A DNA stretch of 64,000 nt, from the NCBI GenBank assembly GCA_034359265.1, contig CP136892.1:16788501-16852500 (forward strand), read 5' to 3'. Below are positions 31,570 through 42,479 of the stretch, in pieces; the first letter of the stretch is position 1, and each line of letters starts with the position of its first letter. This stretch comes from Canna indica (lineage: Eukaryota > Streptophyta > Magnoliopsida > Zingiberales > Cannaceae). A program made the position numbers and the translations under genes. Below the pieces are notes generated by a model. The model had not been told where the DNA came from. It ran no database searches and was given only the letters and a program-made list of their open reading frames with translations.

Positions 31570-33430
31570 CTTTGAGAATGAAGAATAATATTTGTAATAC
31601 TTTTAATATGAAAGCTGGTTCTTTTCCTTTCAAGTATTTGGGTGCTATGATCATTCCAAGAAGAGCTCCTTCTAATAGTTACACTTATATTCATGATGCT
31701 TTGAATGCTAAATTAGGTAGTTGGCAAACTAAGTATCTTTGTCAAGCTGGAAGAGTAGTGCTTATTAACTCTGTTTTAAATTTATTCATTTACACTCTTT
31801 AGCTGTTTCTTGGATTACTAAGGACTATTTTTCTAAAATAGACCAAATCCTTAAAAACTTTCTCTGGTCTAAAGGTAATGGCAAACCTGGTATCCCTGCT
31901 ATTAGCTTCTACCTAAGTACCAGGGAGGTTTAAATATTCATAACTTGTATAACAAGAGTTTGGCATTAAATGCCAAAAGAATTCAATCTTATCTTAATAA
32001 TGAAAATACTGCTTGGAATATCATTGTTAAAGCTAAATACCAGTTAATTTCTTATTCCTATTAAATGCTCTTGGTCTTGGAGATTATTTATTAAAGCTTT
32101 CTCTCATCTTAGATTTGGCTTTAAGAAATATATTGGTTTAGGTTCGAATACCTCTGTTCCGAATGATGCTTGGCTAGCTTTTTGACTTGCCTCTTGCTTT
32201 GAAGCCTTCTTATTTCAACATTAATCTTGTTGATAGTACTTTATTCGTTTCTGATTTATTTATTGACAATGATTGAAATGACTTATTTGGTTTATCTCTT
32301 TTTAATGAATCTGTTTGGAACCAAATGAGATTGATGGATGTTACTTTTAATCCAAATGATGATATCTGGTTTTGGATGATGGAAACTGAGGAGTTAGTTA
32401 CCACCAAAAGTTCTTTTCATTTTCTTAGAAGTCGAAATCCTCTCCTACGGAGAATAATCTCCCTTGGTCTTCCCTTTGGAAGCTTCAAACTGCACCTAAA
32501 GTGCATATCTTTATTTGGAAATTCCTTCATAATAGACTATCTACCAAGTTAAGATTTTTTAACCTTAATCTTGGTCAGAGTAATGCTTGTGTTATGTGCT
32601 CCAATAATCCTGAATCCATTTCACATCTCTTTCTTGATTGCACTTATGCCTCTCAAGTCTGGCTGATAACTGAACATATACTTCAGCTTGATCTCTCTGA
32701 TAGGAGTGATTGAGTTATTGGCTCTTGGCTTCATCCTAATCCTACTTCCTCTAGTGACTTCCTTTATAAAGTCATTATTGCCAATACTCTGTAGTTCCTT
32801 TGGCACGTTAGAAATTTGAAATTGCATGAAGGTAGGCAGCTCTCCCCTTCCAGTCTCATGACTTCTATCAATGGCTTCACTCAAAATTATTTGACCAAAT
32901 TGAAATTTGATGGTAAATTTAAATTTAACTCTATCAATCTCAAATGGTCTCCTCCTATTAATCATTGGGTAAAATTTAACTGTGATGGCTCGGTTATGAA
33001 CCTTAATTATGGTGCAGATTTTGTTCATAGAAATTATTCCAAAAACATTATCCAAAATGCTTCATATTATCGGTTTGATAAATATGTTTTATATTGTGAA
33101 GCTTTTGCTGTTTGGATGACGCTTTCTTTTGCAGCTGTTCAAGACTTCAAATTTATCATTATTGAGATTGACAGTAAAAACCTGGTGGATACACTTAACA
33201 AGACTGTTCCAATTCAATTCCCATTTCCTTGAAGCTAATCTATCGCAAGATTGATAATGAAGTTGTTCATTATAATTGTATTTTATATCATTTTACTTAT
33301 AAAGAATATAACAAAATTGTCCACTAGGCAACAAACAAAGGCAGATCCCTACTCTCCAATTTATACTGCTCCTGCATTCGGCCTCCCGACCTCCTTAATA
33401 TTGTTCAACAGGATTTTTATGGTCCTGGAG
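31570..33430 (+). pseudogene. LINE ORF2, 3' part (thumb, zf-RVT, RNase H-like)
   Basis: The frame resumes with RMKNNICNTFNMKAGSFPF, then KYLGAMI, LGSWQTKYLCQAGRVVLIN and FLWSKG. The Zn-finger-like block ACVMCSNNPESISHLFLDC with VWLIT follows. The RNase H-like domain (VKFNCDGSVMN, YCEAFAVWMTL, IIEIDSKNLVDTL) ends the protein with PPDLLNIVQQDFYGPGV. Stops at 32711 (TGA) and 32792 (TAG) stand where tryptophan is expected, and there are frameshifts near 31800 and 32190. It continues the ORF2 interrupted at 24042. Confidence 0.85.
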
Positions 33431-33434
33431 TATC

Positions 33435-33458
33435 TATATATATATATATATATATATA
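33435..33458. repeat. (TA)n tract at LINE 3' end
   Basis: Twelve TA units immediately follow the ORF2 coding end. They could be the LINE's simple-repeat tail or a later expansion. Confidence 0.8.
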
Positions 33459-33473
33459 AGACTACCTAGGGAA

Positions 33474-34895
33474 CTTGTTTGAACATGTATTTAAGCTCCA
33501 ATAAATAACAAGATTTAAATTTATTTATAATTAATATTATTAGCTTGATTAGTATAATATATGTTTATTAATTGCACATGAAAATATTAATTTTAAAATT
33601 ATATATATGTTTCATCACGTATATTTAAAAACCAAGTTGCAAAATAAAAATTAATTAAAAACAAGTCTATTATAAACAAAAGCTATAGGAATCTTAATGA
33701 ATCCATCTCAATATATATATATATATATATAGCATATGGAATACTCAAAATAAATAAATAAATACATTTTTTGAAGGGATACCTCCGGATATGCACAGCA
33801 CATTAAATATTACATTATCAATGCTTTAATATTTTCCAACTATCTTTCCTTAATATATTAAAACTTTCCTAGCTGGAAATTATAAACATGTGACAATTTT
33901 CATGTCATCATCTTTCATTCAATGAATGAATCTGCTAACTTACGGGAAAAAAAAAAAGGTGGCCGATTCCTGTCCCAAAATTTGTGCATGCAATTCTTAT
34001 ATGATTTTTGGTGAGATAAATTGACTTCTGCAAGTAATTATATTCATTTTAATCAAATAAAATTAATATATACCAGAATAAGAAAATATATTATAAGGTG
34101 TTAGGTGGATTTAGCTTTGACTTGATGTTATTTTATGTAACATTATATATTTATATTTTAGGGATCTCCACTCAATCCAATCTTGAACCAAATAAAATCA
34201 AATGCTGGTGAATAATTTTTTTCATATTAATAGCCCATAGTTTTACCTTATACAACCTAAATAAATGAATAAGTAATTTATTCTTTTCTCCAATAGATGA
34301 TATATCTGAACCCTTGACCTAAATTAATTTAGTCAATGCTTAAAGACTTAAATGCATAGATAATATATACGATATAAAGTCACAAATTGAGTATTCAAAA
34401 AAATATTGGATATGTTGCTCTTCCTTTTAGCTCCTGGGTCATTGTCTTACTTTAAGTAAGGGTCTTTCTTTAAAACAAATAAATCTTGTGGAGCACTTTA
34501 AGATATGACAATGACTTGTTTCTAGTGGGAAATGCTTTAGAGTTTAGAGTAAACTAAGCTGACAAAGTTCATTTGGCCAATGAAATAGAGAAAGGTGACA
34601 TCAAGAGTATACATATCATAGGCTTACATGGTTTGATTAAATAACACATACTTTTTAAAAGGACTTCAAGTTAATTGAGAGGTTGAAGGAACATCGTGTA
34701 GTCTTAATTAATTGATTGCATACACCAAAAAGTTAATAGTGTCTAATTGAGAATTATTTCTTGGTCATGAATGATGAGGTGATTAATGGATTACAAGGGA
34801 TGTGAAAATTTAGTTCTCTTATTGATTTTGTGAAAATGTTGAAAATTAACCAAATCATGATAGATGAGATCGATGCCCAAAAAATGATTTAAAAA
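33474..34895. other. Unassigned AT-rich region
   Basis: Contains a (TA)n run at 33711-33730 and an AAAT-rich run at about 33750. No gene or element end was recognised in 1.4 kb. Confidence 0.45.
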
Positions 34896-34899
34896 ATGA

Positions 34900-35497
34900 G
34901 TGCGGCATGAGTTCTGATGAAAAATCTTTCCTTCTTCGTCAACCCCTATAGAGATTTCCTAGGTCCAATGGCCTCCCCCGACTCTTCCTGATGGCGCCCC
35001 TCTTTCGTGGAGAAACAAGTCGTCCCTACGTTTGCTCAGTTAACATCCACTATGGATGTACTCAACAATAAAAATTATCCTTTACTAGCAGTATAGTACT
35101 ACAGTTTAGTCTCACATCTGAAATATATTGGATATCATGTTGGATAATAATGTTTGATGAGTGTACTACTATTAATTTTGGCTTAAGTACTTTAATTAGA
35201 CTAGTGATTTGAGCCTATAAAATTGATGGGTGAGTTATCCCATCAAGCGATTCGTAACAAGTGGGCAACTTGCCTCTTCTTCAAGGACAAATAATGCCTC
35301 GTCCGCATCTTCTTAAGTGTTCTCTTTTGCGGATGATCAACATTCGAAGACCTCATGCGCTTCGGTGCTTAAGGGTGTTAATCCTAATGAACCAACTACC
35401 ATCGATCTATCTACCCTCAACAGCATCCAAGCGCAAATAATTGGTAGGGTCCATTTATCGAATGAGCAACTTACAACATGGAGATAGGCATGGTCTA
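34900..35497 (+). pseudogene. Second LINE ORF1 fragment, cut by the copia insertion
   Basis: Near its right end the plus strand reads VHLSNEQLTTWR, a TAG, then AWSM. This parallels VQFSNEQVQSWRQPWESS of the LINE ORF1 at 20360-20420, with the TAG in place of glutamine. Upstream, S/P-rich coding-like sequence fits an ORF1 N-terminus but could not be aligned. The frame stops at the copia LTR boundary, and no continuation was found beyond the copia element. The assignment rests on this short match. Confidence 0.5.
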
Positions 35498-36298
35498 TGT
35501 TAGGAAGAAATTGGATCTTCAATTCCCGCAAGGATCCAAAAATCCAAAACGCCAAAAGCGAAAAATACCAAAATGAGTAAATCCAAAAAATATAAAGAAC
35601 ACCAAAATTTACGTGATTCGGCCCGGCGGGGTATCGGGCCTACTCCACAGGGAGAAGAGGACACTTGATTTTATTAGGAGGAAAAAACACGGCCAATACA
35701 AGAGAAACTGAATACAACTTATATCTAAATTGTAAATGAAAAATATTGTTTGTACTCGGATATTTTTTTGCACCCCGAAATTTGAATTTCTGCTTCTGCT
35801 TGAAAACTATGGATGCGACGTCCTTGATCTTCTTGCTTCTGCTTGAGACGGTGTGAAGGGGAAGAGAGCCGCTGAAAAGGAATCCTGCCTGAGAAACGGA
35901 GTAGATGAGATGCTCTGAGAATTTTGGAATGATTTTAGAACTGCATATTAGGCCTATTTATAATAGAGAGAGAGCCGACTCGAGCTTTGATCTGTCGACG
36001 AGAAAATTGCAGTAGAGGCGGTGGAGAAAAGATCGCAGGAGAGGCGAGTGGCTTGGATCAGTCAAGAGACCGAGTTCCATGCAAGAAACTCGGTCAACAA
36101 TGGCGGCTTGGAGAAGGATACGCGCTGCAGGCGCGTGCAAGGCAGCAGATGCCTGCAGGCGCCCAAGAAATGGGCTCGACCCATTGCTAGACCCGACTGG
36201 GCCTGGCCAAGCCCAGAAGATAAAGTTGCCTTTTTTTTCTTGATCCAATAATGACCCATTTCAGAATTCGAATCGGGTTTAAAATGATTCAACCCTCA
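35498..36298 (-). repeat. 3' LTR of copia element
   Basis: Begins (plus) TGTTAGGAAGAAATTGG and ends TTCAACCCTCA. It includes the conserved GTTCGGCCCGGCGGGG-like block and G/C-rich primer-like words near 36100-36190. It is 801 bp, against 831 bp for the other LTR, which carries an extra ~30-bp GTTGCTGCCGCGTGC segment. Confidence 0.9.
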
Positions 36299-36367
36299 CA
36301 ATTTCCTCATTTGATGAATTTTAAGCCCGATGTAGCCTTCCCTTCTTCTCCCAAAAACCCTGTAGGG

Positions 36368-39300
36368 CTAACCTGCACCTTGAATCAATCTTACCAAGTT
36401 CAGCCAGTATTTAAATTTGGCCGTTGGTAGTACTTTAGTCAGCATATCTACAGGATTGTGAGCTGTGTCAATTTTCTGAAGCTTTATTTCTCCTTTTGAA
36501 ATAATATCCCTAATGAAATGGAATCTGACGTCGATGTGCTTCGTCCTTTCATGGAACATTTGATCTTTTGATAGGTGAATTGTACTCTGACTATCACCAT
36601 GCACAATTATGTCCCCATTTTGAGAAGTTAGTTCTTTTATCAGGTTCCAAAGCCAAATTGCTTCTTTAATTGCTTCTGCAATAGTCATGTACTCCGCTTC
36701 AGTGGTGGAAAGAGCGACAATGGGTTGTAGGTCATTTTTCCAACTTACTGCAGTTCCGCCTATAGTGAAGATATAGGCTGTGATTGATCTCCTCTTATCA
36801 AGGTCACCGGCATAGTCCGAGTCTAAGTATCCTGCAAATGATTCATTTGTTCCACCAAAAATAATACTGGCTTTAGAAATACCTTATAAGTAGCGCATGA
36901 TCCATTTGACTGCCTTCTAATGTGCTTTTCCCGAATTTGCCATGTACAAACTGACAATACTAACTGCATGTGCTATGTCTGGGTGTGTACAGATCATGAC
37001 GTACAAAAGACTGCCAACTGCACTTGTATAGGGTACCTGTGACATGCCAACTTTCTCTTTTTTATCTTTTGAGCACAGTAACTCTGATAATTTAAAGTGA
37101 GCGGCAAGAGGTGTCTTGACGAATTTTGCTTCTTGCGTGCCAAAGCGCTCGACCACCTGCTTTAGATAACTCTCCTGAGTTAGGTACAACTTTCTTACTT
37201 TGCGATCTCGCTTTATCTCCATCCCAAGGATTTTTCTTGCAGCCCCAAAGTCCTTCATGTCAAATTCGTCTTTAAGGTGTTTCTTAAGCTTGTTTATTTC
37301 AATAATATCTTTTGCCGCAACAAGCATGTCATCAATATAAAGGAGAAGATAAATCATAGAACTAGTTGTTTTCTTTAAATAAACACAACTGTCAAAAGAT
37401 GGTCTACTGAAATCAATACCGAGCATAAACTGATCAAATCTCTTATACCATTGTTTGGGAGATTGCTTGAGGCCATAAAGTGATTTCTTTAGGAGGCAGA
37501 CATGATCTACTTTATTTTTCTCTTCAAACCCTTCTGGTTGTGTCATGTAGATCTGTTCTTCTAAGTCACCATGTAGGAAAGCTGTCTTTACCTCAAGTTG
37601 TTCTAACTCCAAGTCTTGTATGGCTACTAATGCTAGAAGAACACGAATAGATGTATGCTTAACCACAGGAGAGAAAATATCTCTGTAGTCAATACATTCC
37701 TTTTGATTGTATCCCTTTGCCACCAAACGAGCTTTATAGATACCACATTCTTTGAGTTTGTAGATCCACTTGCACCCAACAAGTTTCTTGTGCGGTGGAG
37801 GCTTCACAAGTTCCCAAGTTCTATTTTTCTGCAATGACTTGAATTTTTCTGTCATAGCTTCATGCCACTTTCTTGAATCTGTCTGATTTAGGGCTTCTTT
37901 ATAAGAGGCTGGTTCTTCAGTGCACAGAGTTTCTTCTGCCGCTGCTAGAGCCTATATAACAACATTTACATACCTAGGATTAGGACGTGGTGCTCGCCTA
38001 GGTCAGTTGAGGGCGATGGAATAAGGATTCTCCTCCTCAACTTGATATTGCTCCTCCTGGACCCCATGTGGCTCCTCCTGGACCTGAACATATTCTTCAG
38101 TGGCCTGTTCTAATGAAGCAGTATCATTGTCTTCTATGGAAGGTGGTTGAGGCGCAGGTGTAGGGAACCAGAATTCTTTGGTAGCAGGCTGAGGTGGTGT
38201 TTCTTCTGATGGCACTGTAGGTTCCTGTGAGTCATCGTCTTCTTGGTTCTCCTTTTTCATTTTCAAGAGTACCTGTTCATCAAAAATTACATCTGTATAG
38301 ATTTTTGTTTTACAATTATTTATGCACCACACTTTATAGCCTTTCACTCCGCTAGGATATCCTAAGAAAATACATTTCTTTGATCTAGGTTCTAATTTTC
38401 CTTCATTCACTCTGACATAGACAGTGCTCCCAAAAATTTTAAGATGGTCATAAGAGGCTGGCGATCCGGTCCATTTTCCCTCAGGCGTCTTGAATTCAAT
38501 GGATGAAGAAGGAGATCGATTTATCAAGTAGCAAGCGGTGGATGCAGCCTCTGCCCAAAAACTTTTAGAAAGGTTAGCATTATAAAGCATACTTCTTACC
38601 CTTTCTATGATGGTGCGGTTCATCATTTCTGCTACTCCATTCTGCTGAGGTGTGTATGGAACTGTGTGATGTCTTATGATTCCTTCTTTGGAGCAAAAAT
38701 TTTTAAATTCTCCACTACAAAATTCTAGGCAATTGTCGGTTCGTAGGGTCCGAACATATTTACCGGTTTGCTTCTCAATCATTGCCTTCCAAGACTGAAA
38801 TTTAGAGAAGTCATCATATTTATTTTTAATAAAATAAGCTCATACCTTCCTGGAGTAATCATCAATAAATGTGAGCATGTATCGAGCTCCTCCTTGAGAT
38901 TCAACCGGTGATGGCTCCCATAGATCAGAGTGGATGTAGTCCAATTTTTCTTTTGCATAGTGTTGCCCTATGGAGAATGAGACTCTTTTCTGTTTGTCAT
39001 AGATGCAATGTTCACATAAATCTAGCTTAGTAATTTTTTGTTTTCCAAGTAGTCTCTTTTGTTCAAGAATTAACATGCTCCTCTCATTAATATGCCCTAA
39101 TCTTATATGCCATAATTTAACAATATCATCATCAGAGTATTCAGAGGTTATCATAGCTGCACCACTTGTTATCGTCGTGCCTTTCAGGATGTGGAGTTGG
39201 TTTACTTTTAGTGCTTTCGTTACTGTTAAGGACCCCTTCGTGACTCTGAAAACTCCATCAAGAGAAGATAAAGAAATTAAATTTCTTTTAAAACCTGGAA

Positions 39301-40328
39301 CGTGCCATACCTGAGTTAGAGTCCTTGTAATGTCATCGTGCATTTTAATTTTTACTGAGCCAACACCTGCTACTAGACATGATGAGTCATTACCCGTTAG
39401 CACTTCCTTACCATCAGCATGTTCATATGTGGTAAACCATTCTCGGTGTGGTGTCATATGATAAGAGCAACCTGAATCTAAAATTAATTCATCTTGAGAT
39501 CTAGCATAACAAGCAGAAATAGTAAGTACCTCTACTTTTTCATCCTTATCTGCATAGGATGCTTCCCCGTTCTGATTTTGTTCCTCCAGTCTTCGTTTTA
39601 GCTTACGACAATCTGATTTGATGTGTCTCATCTTTTTGCAATAATAGCATATATTGTACATTTTTGGATCTAGATTTAGATATGAACTTACCCCGGTTTT
39701 TGTCCCGTGACCTATTTCGTCCTCTAGTGTTCAGGGCTCCTCCACGACTTCTAGGGGATCTTGTAGTAAGTTGAGAGTTGACAACCTCCTTGGATACTAG
39801 CATTGTTGTCACTTCATCCAGAGTAATAGTATTCTTGCCATACAATAAACTTTCACGAAAATTTTTAAAAGAAGCAGGGAGAGTAATTAGAAGCATAAAA
39901 GTTTTATCTTCTTCCTCAAATTTAACTTCCATATCCTCAAGATCAACAAGAATAGAACGGAAAGTGCTTATATGATTTTTAATAGAAGTGCCATCAGTTA
40001 TGCGTAAAAAATATAATTTCTGTTTAAGTGTCATCTTACTTGTAAGAGTTTTATCCTAGTAGATTGTAGTAAGCTTTTTCCGTACATCTGCGACGGTCTT
40101 TTCTGATGCAACTTCTCGTAGTGCCTCGTCGCAGACGCTCATGTACAAGGTGGCTTTAGCACTTTCATCGGCTCGATCCTTTTCCCTTTTAGTGTCTTCC
40201 GTTGCATATCGCCCACGAATAGTATCCTGAAGGTTCTCTTTAATCAAAATTGCTTTCATCTTCAAAGCCCATAATGAGTAGTTGATATTATGGTCCAATT
40301 TCTAGATTTCATATTTTGCCCCTGACAT
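36368..40328 (-). pseudogene. Copia gag-pol polyprotein, multiple stops
   Basis: Translation from ATG at 40328 gives MSGAKYEI, a TAG (40304) in place of Q, then KLDHNINYSLWALKM: gag. The knuckle CYYCKKMRHIKSDC follows in a shifted frame. Protease has LILDSGCSYHM. The GAG-pre-integrase block has HIRLGHINERSM. Integrase shows SDLWEP, LRTDN and QQNGVAEMMNRTIIERVRSM; a TGA at 38842-38840 replaces tryptophan in RKV-stop-AYF. Reverse transcriptase is almost complete (37855-36917: EVKTAFLHGDLEEQIYM, KKSLYGLKQSPKQWYKRFD, LLLYIDDMLVAA). RNase H ends with LTKVLPTAKFKYWLNL. Further stops lie near 40058, 38003, 37955, 36917 and 36890. RTDNC in place of RTDNG is an unusual change beside a catalytic D. Confidence 0.9.
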
Positions 40329-40339
40329 TGTGGAAAGTT

Positions 40340-40356
40340 AGCTCTGTTACCACAAC
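40340..40356 (-). promoter_or_regulatory. Copia primer-binding site
   Basis: The minus strand GTTGTGGTAACAGAGCT directly follows the 5' LTR. It contains TGGTAACAGAGC, one base from the initiator tRNA-Met complement TGGTATCAGAGC. Confidence 0.85.
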
Positions 40357-41187
40357 TGTTAGGAAGAAATTGGATCTTCCTGCAAGGATCCAAAAATCCA
40401 AAACGCCAAAAGGGGAATATACCAAAACAAGTAAATCCGGAAAATATAAAGAACACCAAAATTTACGTGGTTCGGCCCGGCGGGGTACCGGGCCTACTCC
40501 ACGGGGAGAAGAGGACACTTGATTTTATTAGAAGGAGGAGAAAACACGGCCAATACAAGAGAAACTGAATACAACTGATATCTAAACTGTAAATGAAAAA
40601 TATTGCATGTACTCGGATATTTTTCTGCACCCCGGAATCTAAATTCCTGCTTCTGCCTGAAAATGTGGATGCGGCATCCTTGATCTTCTTGCTTCTGCCT
40701 GAGATGATGTGAAGGGGAAGAGAGCCGCTGTAAAGGAATTTTTCCTGAGAAACAAAGTAGATGAGATGCTCTGAGAATTATTGGGATGATTTTAGAACTG
40801 CATATTAGGCCCTATTTATAATAGAGAGAGCCGACTCGAGCTTTGATCTGTCGATGAGAAAATTACAGTAGAGGCGGTGGAAAAAATCGCAGGTGAGGCG
40901 AGTGGCTGGGATCAGTCAAGAGACCGAGTTCCATGCAAGAAACTCGGTCAATGAATGGCGGCTTGGAGAAGGATACGCGCTGCAAGCGCGTGCAAGGCAG
41001 CAGACGCCTGCAGGCGTTGCTGCCGCGTGCTTTGCACGTAGGCGCCCAGGAAATGGGCTCGGCCCATTGCTAGACCCGATTGGGCCAGGCCAAGCCCAGA
41101 AGATGTAGCTGCCTTCTCTTTTTTTTTCTTGATCCAACAATGACCCATTTCAGAATTCAGATAGGGTTTTAAATGATTCAATCCTCA
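40357..41187 (-). repeat. 5' LTR of copia element
   Basis: Same ends as the left LTR (TGTTAGG... to ...AATCCTCA) with modest divergence. The antisense ORFs within it (40893-41181) are shadows. Confidence 0.9.
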
Positions 41188-41313
41188 CAATTTCCTCCTT
41201 TGATGAATTTTAAGCCCGATGTAGCCTTCCCTTCTTCTCCCAAAAGCCCTATAGGGCTAACCTGCACCTTGAATCAATCTTATCAAGTTCAGGCAGTGTT
41301 TAAATTTGGCCGA
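41188..41313 (-). mobile_element. Remnant of a second copia copy (polypurine tract and pol end)
   Basis: Beyond the right LTR the plus strand continues CAATTTCCTCCTTTGATG and down to AAATTTGGCCG, just as the internal side of the left LTR does (36299-36420). On the minus strand it encodes AKFKHCLNLIRLIQGAG and a stop, the pol C-terminus. Homology ends abruptly at 41313. This is therefore internal sequence of another copy sharing the LTR, not host flank. Confidence 0.85.
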
Positions 41314-41759
41314 TCAGCTGCGCCATAGAAGCCCGCCACTATGAATCGGGAAGTTCAGGCACCTTGATTCAACAAGACTCGACTCGACTCGACTCGACTT
41401 GACTATGTCAACTAGTTTCACGAGATTGCCACAGAAGCCCGCCACCATCAGCTGCGCCATATCTCAGTGATCACGCTCTGCAAAACAACATACCCAAAGA
41501 GGGTGAGTTCAAGAACTCAATGAATGGCCACCTGACCACCACCAAGTGGAATAAAAAATAAATAAGTAATGAGACATATATATAATTTTGAGCTCAGATA
41601 ACAGAATAAAACAACATGTAACACATTCTGATCCGACTCAATAGGAGTTTGCCCTCTAAGTGTCCAACCGCTATCTATGGAGTATTTTCTAGGCCGACCA
41701 CCCCTAGGAAGACCCTCTAGTATCAACGCCCAGAACTCGATCGGGAAAGGCCCTTCGAC
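41314..41759. other. Unassigned region with (GACTC)n
   Basis: A short (GACTC)n tract lies near 41377-41400, and a direct repeat of CACAGAAGCCCGCCAC-type sequence at about 41325 and 41430. Possibly another LTR or host spacer; nothing coding was found. Confidence 0.4.
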
Positions 41760-41871
41760 CAGTGATCACTCGTACGCTAGGCGTACAACTCGACCCAATA
41801 GACAACCCAATATCACCTCGTGTGCGAAGCACACCACTCGGCCTATCCGGCCCAATATCATCTCGTGCACG
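41760..41871. repeat. ~45-bp tandem array, left part
   Basis: Two units containing CACCACTCGG...GGCCCAATATCATCTCGTG. The array continues at 47759 on the other side of CACTA-4. Confidence 0.8.
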
Positions 41872-42479
41872 CACTACTAGAATTGTGGTCATCAGCGACG
41901 GCTGATACCGTGGCTAAACCGTCAGTGATGAATATCACGGACGGCGTCAACCGTGGCAAAGAACCGTCACTGATGTGCGCGTCTCAGATGTGTTGTGACG
42001 GCCGAGCTCGGCCATCACACGTAATCATCAGCGATAGCCTCGTGGGCTGTCGCTGATTTAAAATCATCAGTGACGGCTCTGGGCACTGTCACTGATACAA
42101 CCATCAGCCACGGCTATAAGCCGTCAGTGGTACTATTAGCAACCGTGATATTTGGTCCTGCCCAAGCCATTAGCGATTTACGATAGTCTTTCAGCCACGG
42201 CTTAGTGACGATTAACCGTGGGTAAATCGTGGCTAAAGATGTTATCCTGTAACTAAAAAAATTAAAATTTTTGTAAATTCCTGTATATAATGATATATCG
42301 ACTACAGCCTATTTTCAATCACATATTACAATCAGAAAACATCATACACATGCATTTAAAACCAAATATACAAGTTTTACATAAATATCATCAATCTCAG
42401 CCTCAAACCGAAGTCAAACAATTATCAAAATATCATCTATAGCAAGTATAAAAATATAAAAAAAAATACAATTAATCAA

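Larger units (their letters stand above)
19380..33473 (+). mobile_element. L1-type LINE, split by a gag-only LTR element
   Basis: Two ORFs in L1 order run on the plus strand. ORF1 (19395-21838) has a DUF4283-like region and a CCHC knuckle. ORF2 has endonuclease, reverse transcriptase, a Zn-finger-like region and an RNase H-like C-terminus. Within the reverse transcriptase, after NYAKSKIF, the LTR element 24043-31569 intervenes, and the frame resumes with RMKNNICNTFNMKAGSFPF. Excluding the insert the LINE is about 6.5 kb. The 3' end runs into a (TA)n tract at 33435-33458. The exact 5' end and its target-site duplication could not be fixed. Several stops and frameshifts make it dead. Confidence 0.85.
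35498..41187 (-). mobile_element. Ty1/copia (Tork-like) retrotransposon with two LTRs
   Basis: LTRs 35498-36298 and 40357-41187 flank a minus-strand gag-pol. Domain order is gag, zinc knuckle, protease, integrase, reverse transcriptase, RNase H, which is copia order. Motifs (LLLYIDDMLVAAKD, ALSTTEAEYM, HERTKHIDVRFHFIRD) resemble the Tork/Tnt1 lineage. Stops and a frameshift make it dead. On the right, instead of a target-site duplication, the sequence beyond the 5' LTR is a second copy of the element's own pol end and polypurine tract (41188-41313). This indicates a tandem or recombined arrangement. Confidence 0.9.

Noticed and set aside
24038..31574. A 5-bp target-site duplication for the gag-only element
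   Set aside because: ATTTT and ACTTT differ by one base and the LTR edge is uncertain by one base. It is plausible but not established.
35498..41313. Integrated pararetrovirus instead of copia
   Set aside because: Integrase is present and in copia order before the reverse transcriptase, LTRs and primer site are clear, and no movement or coat protein motif is seen.
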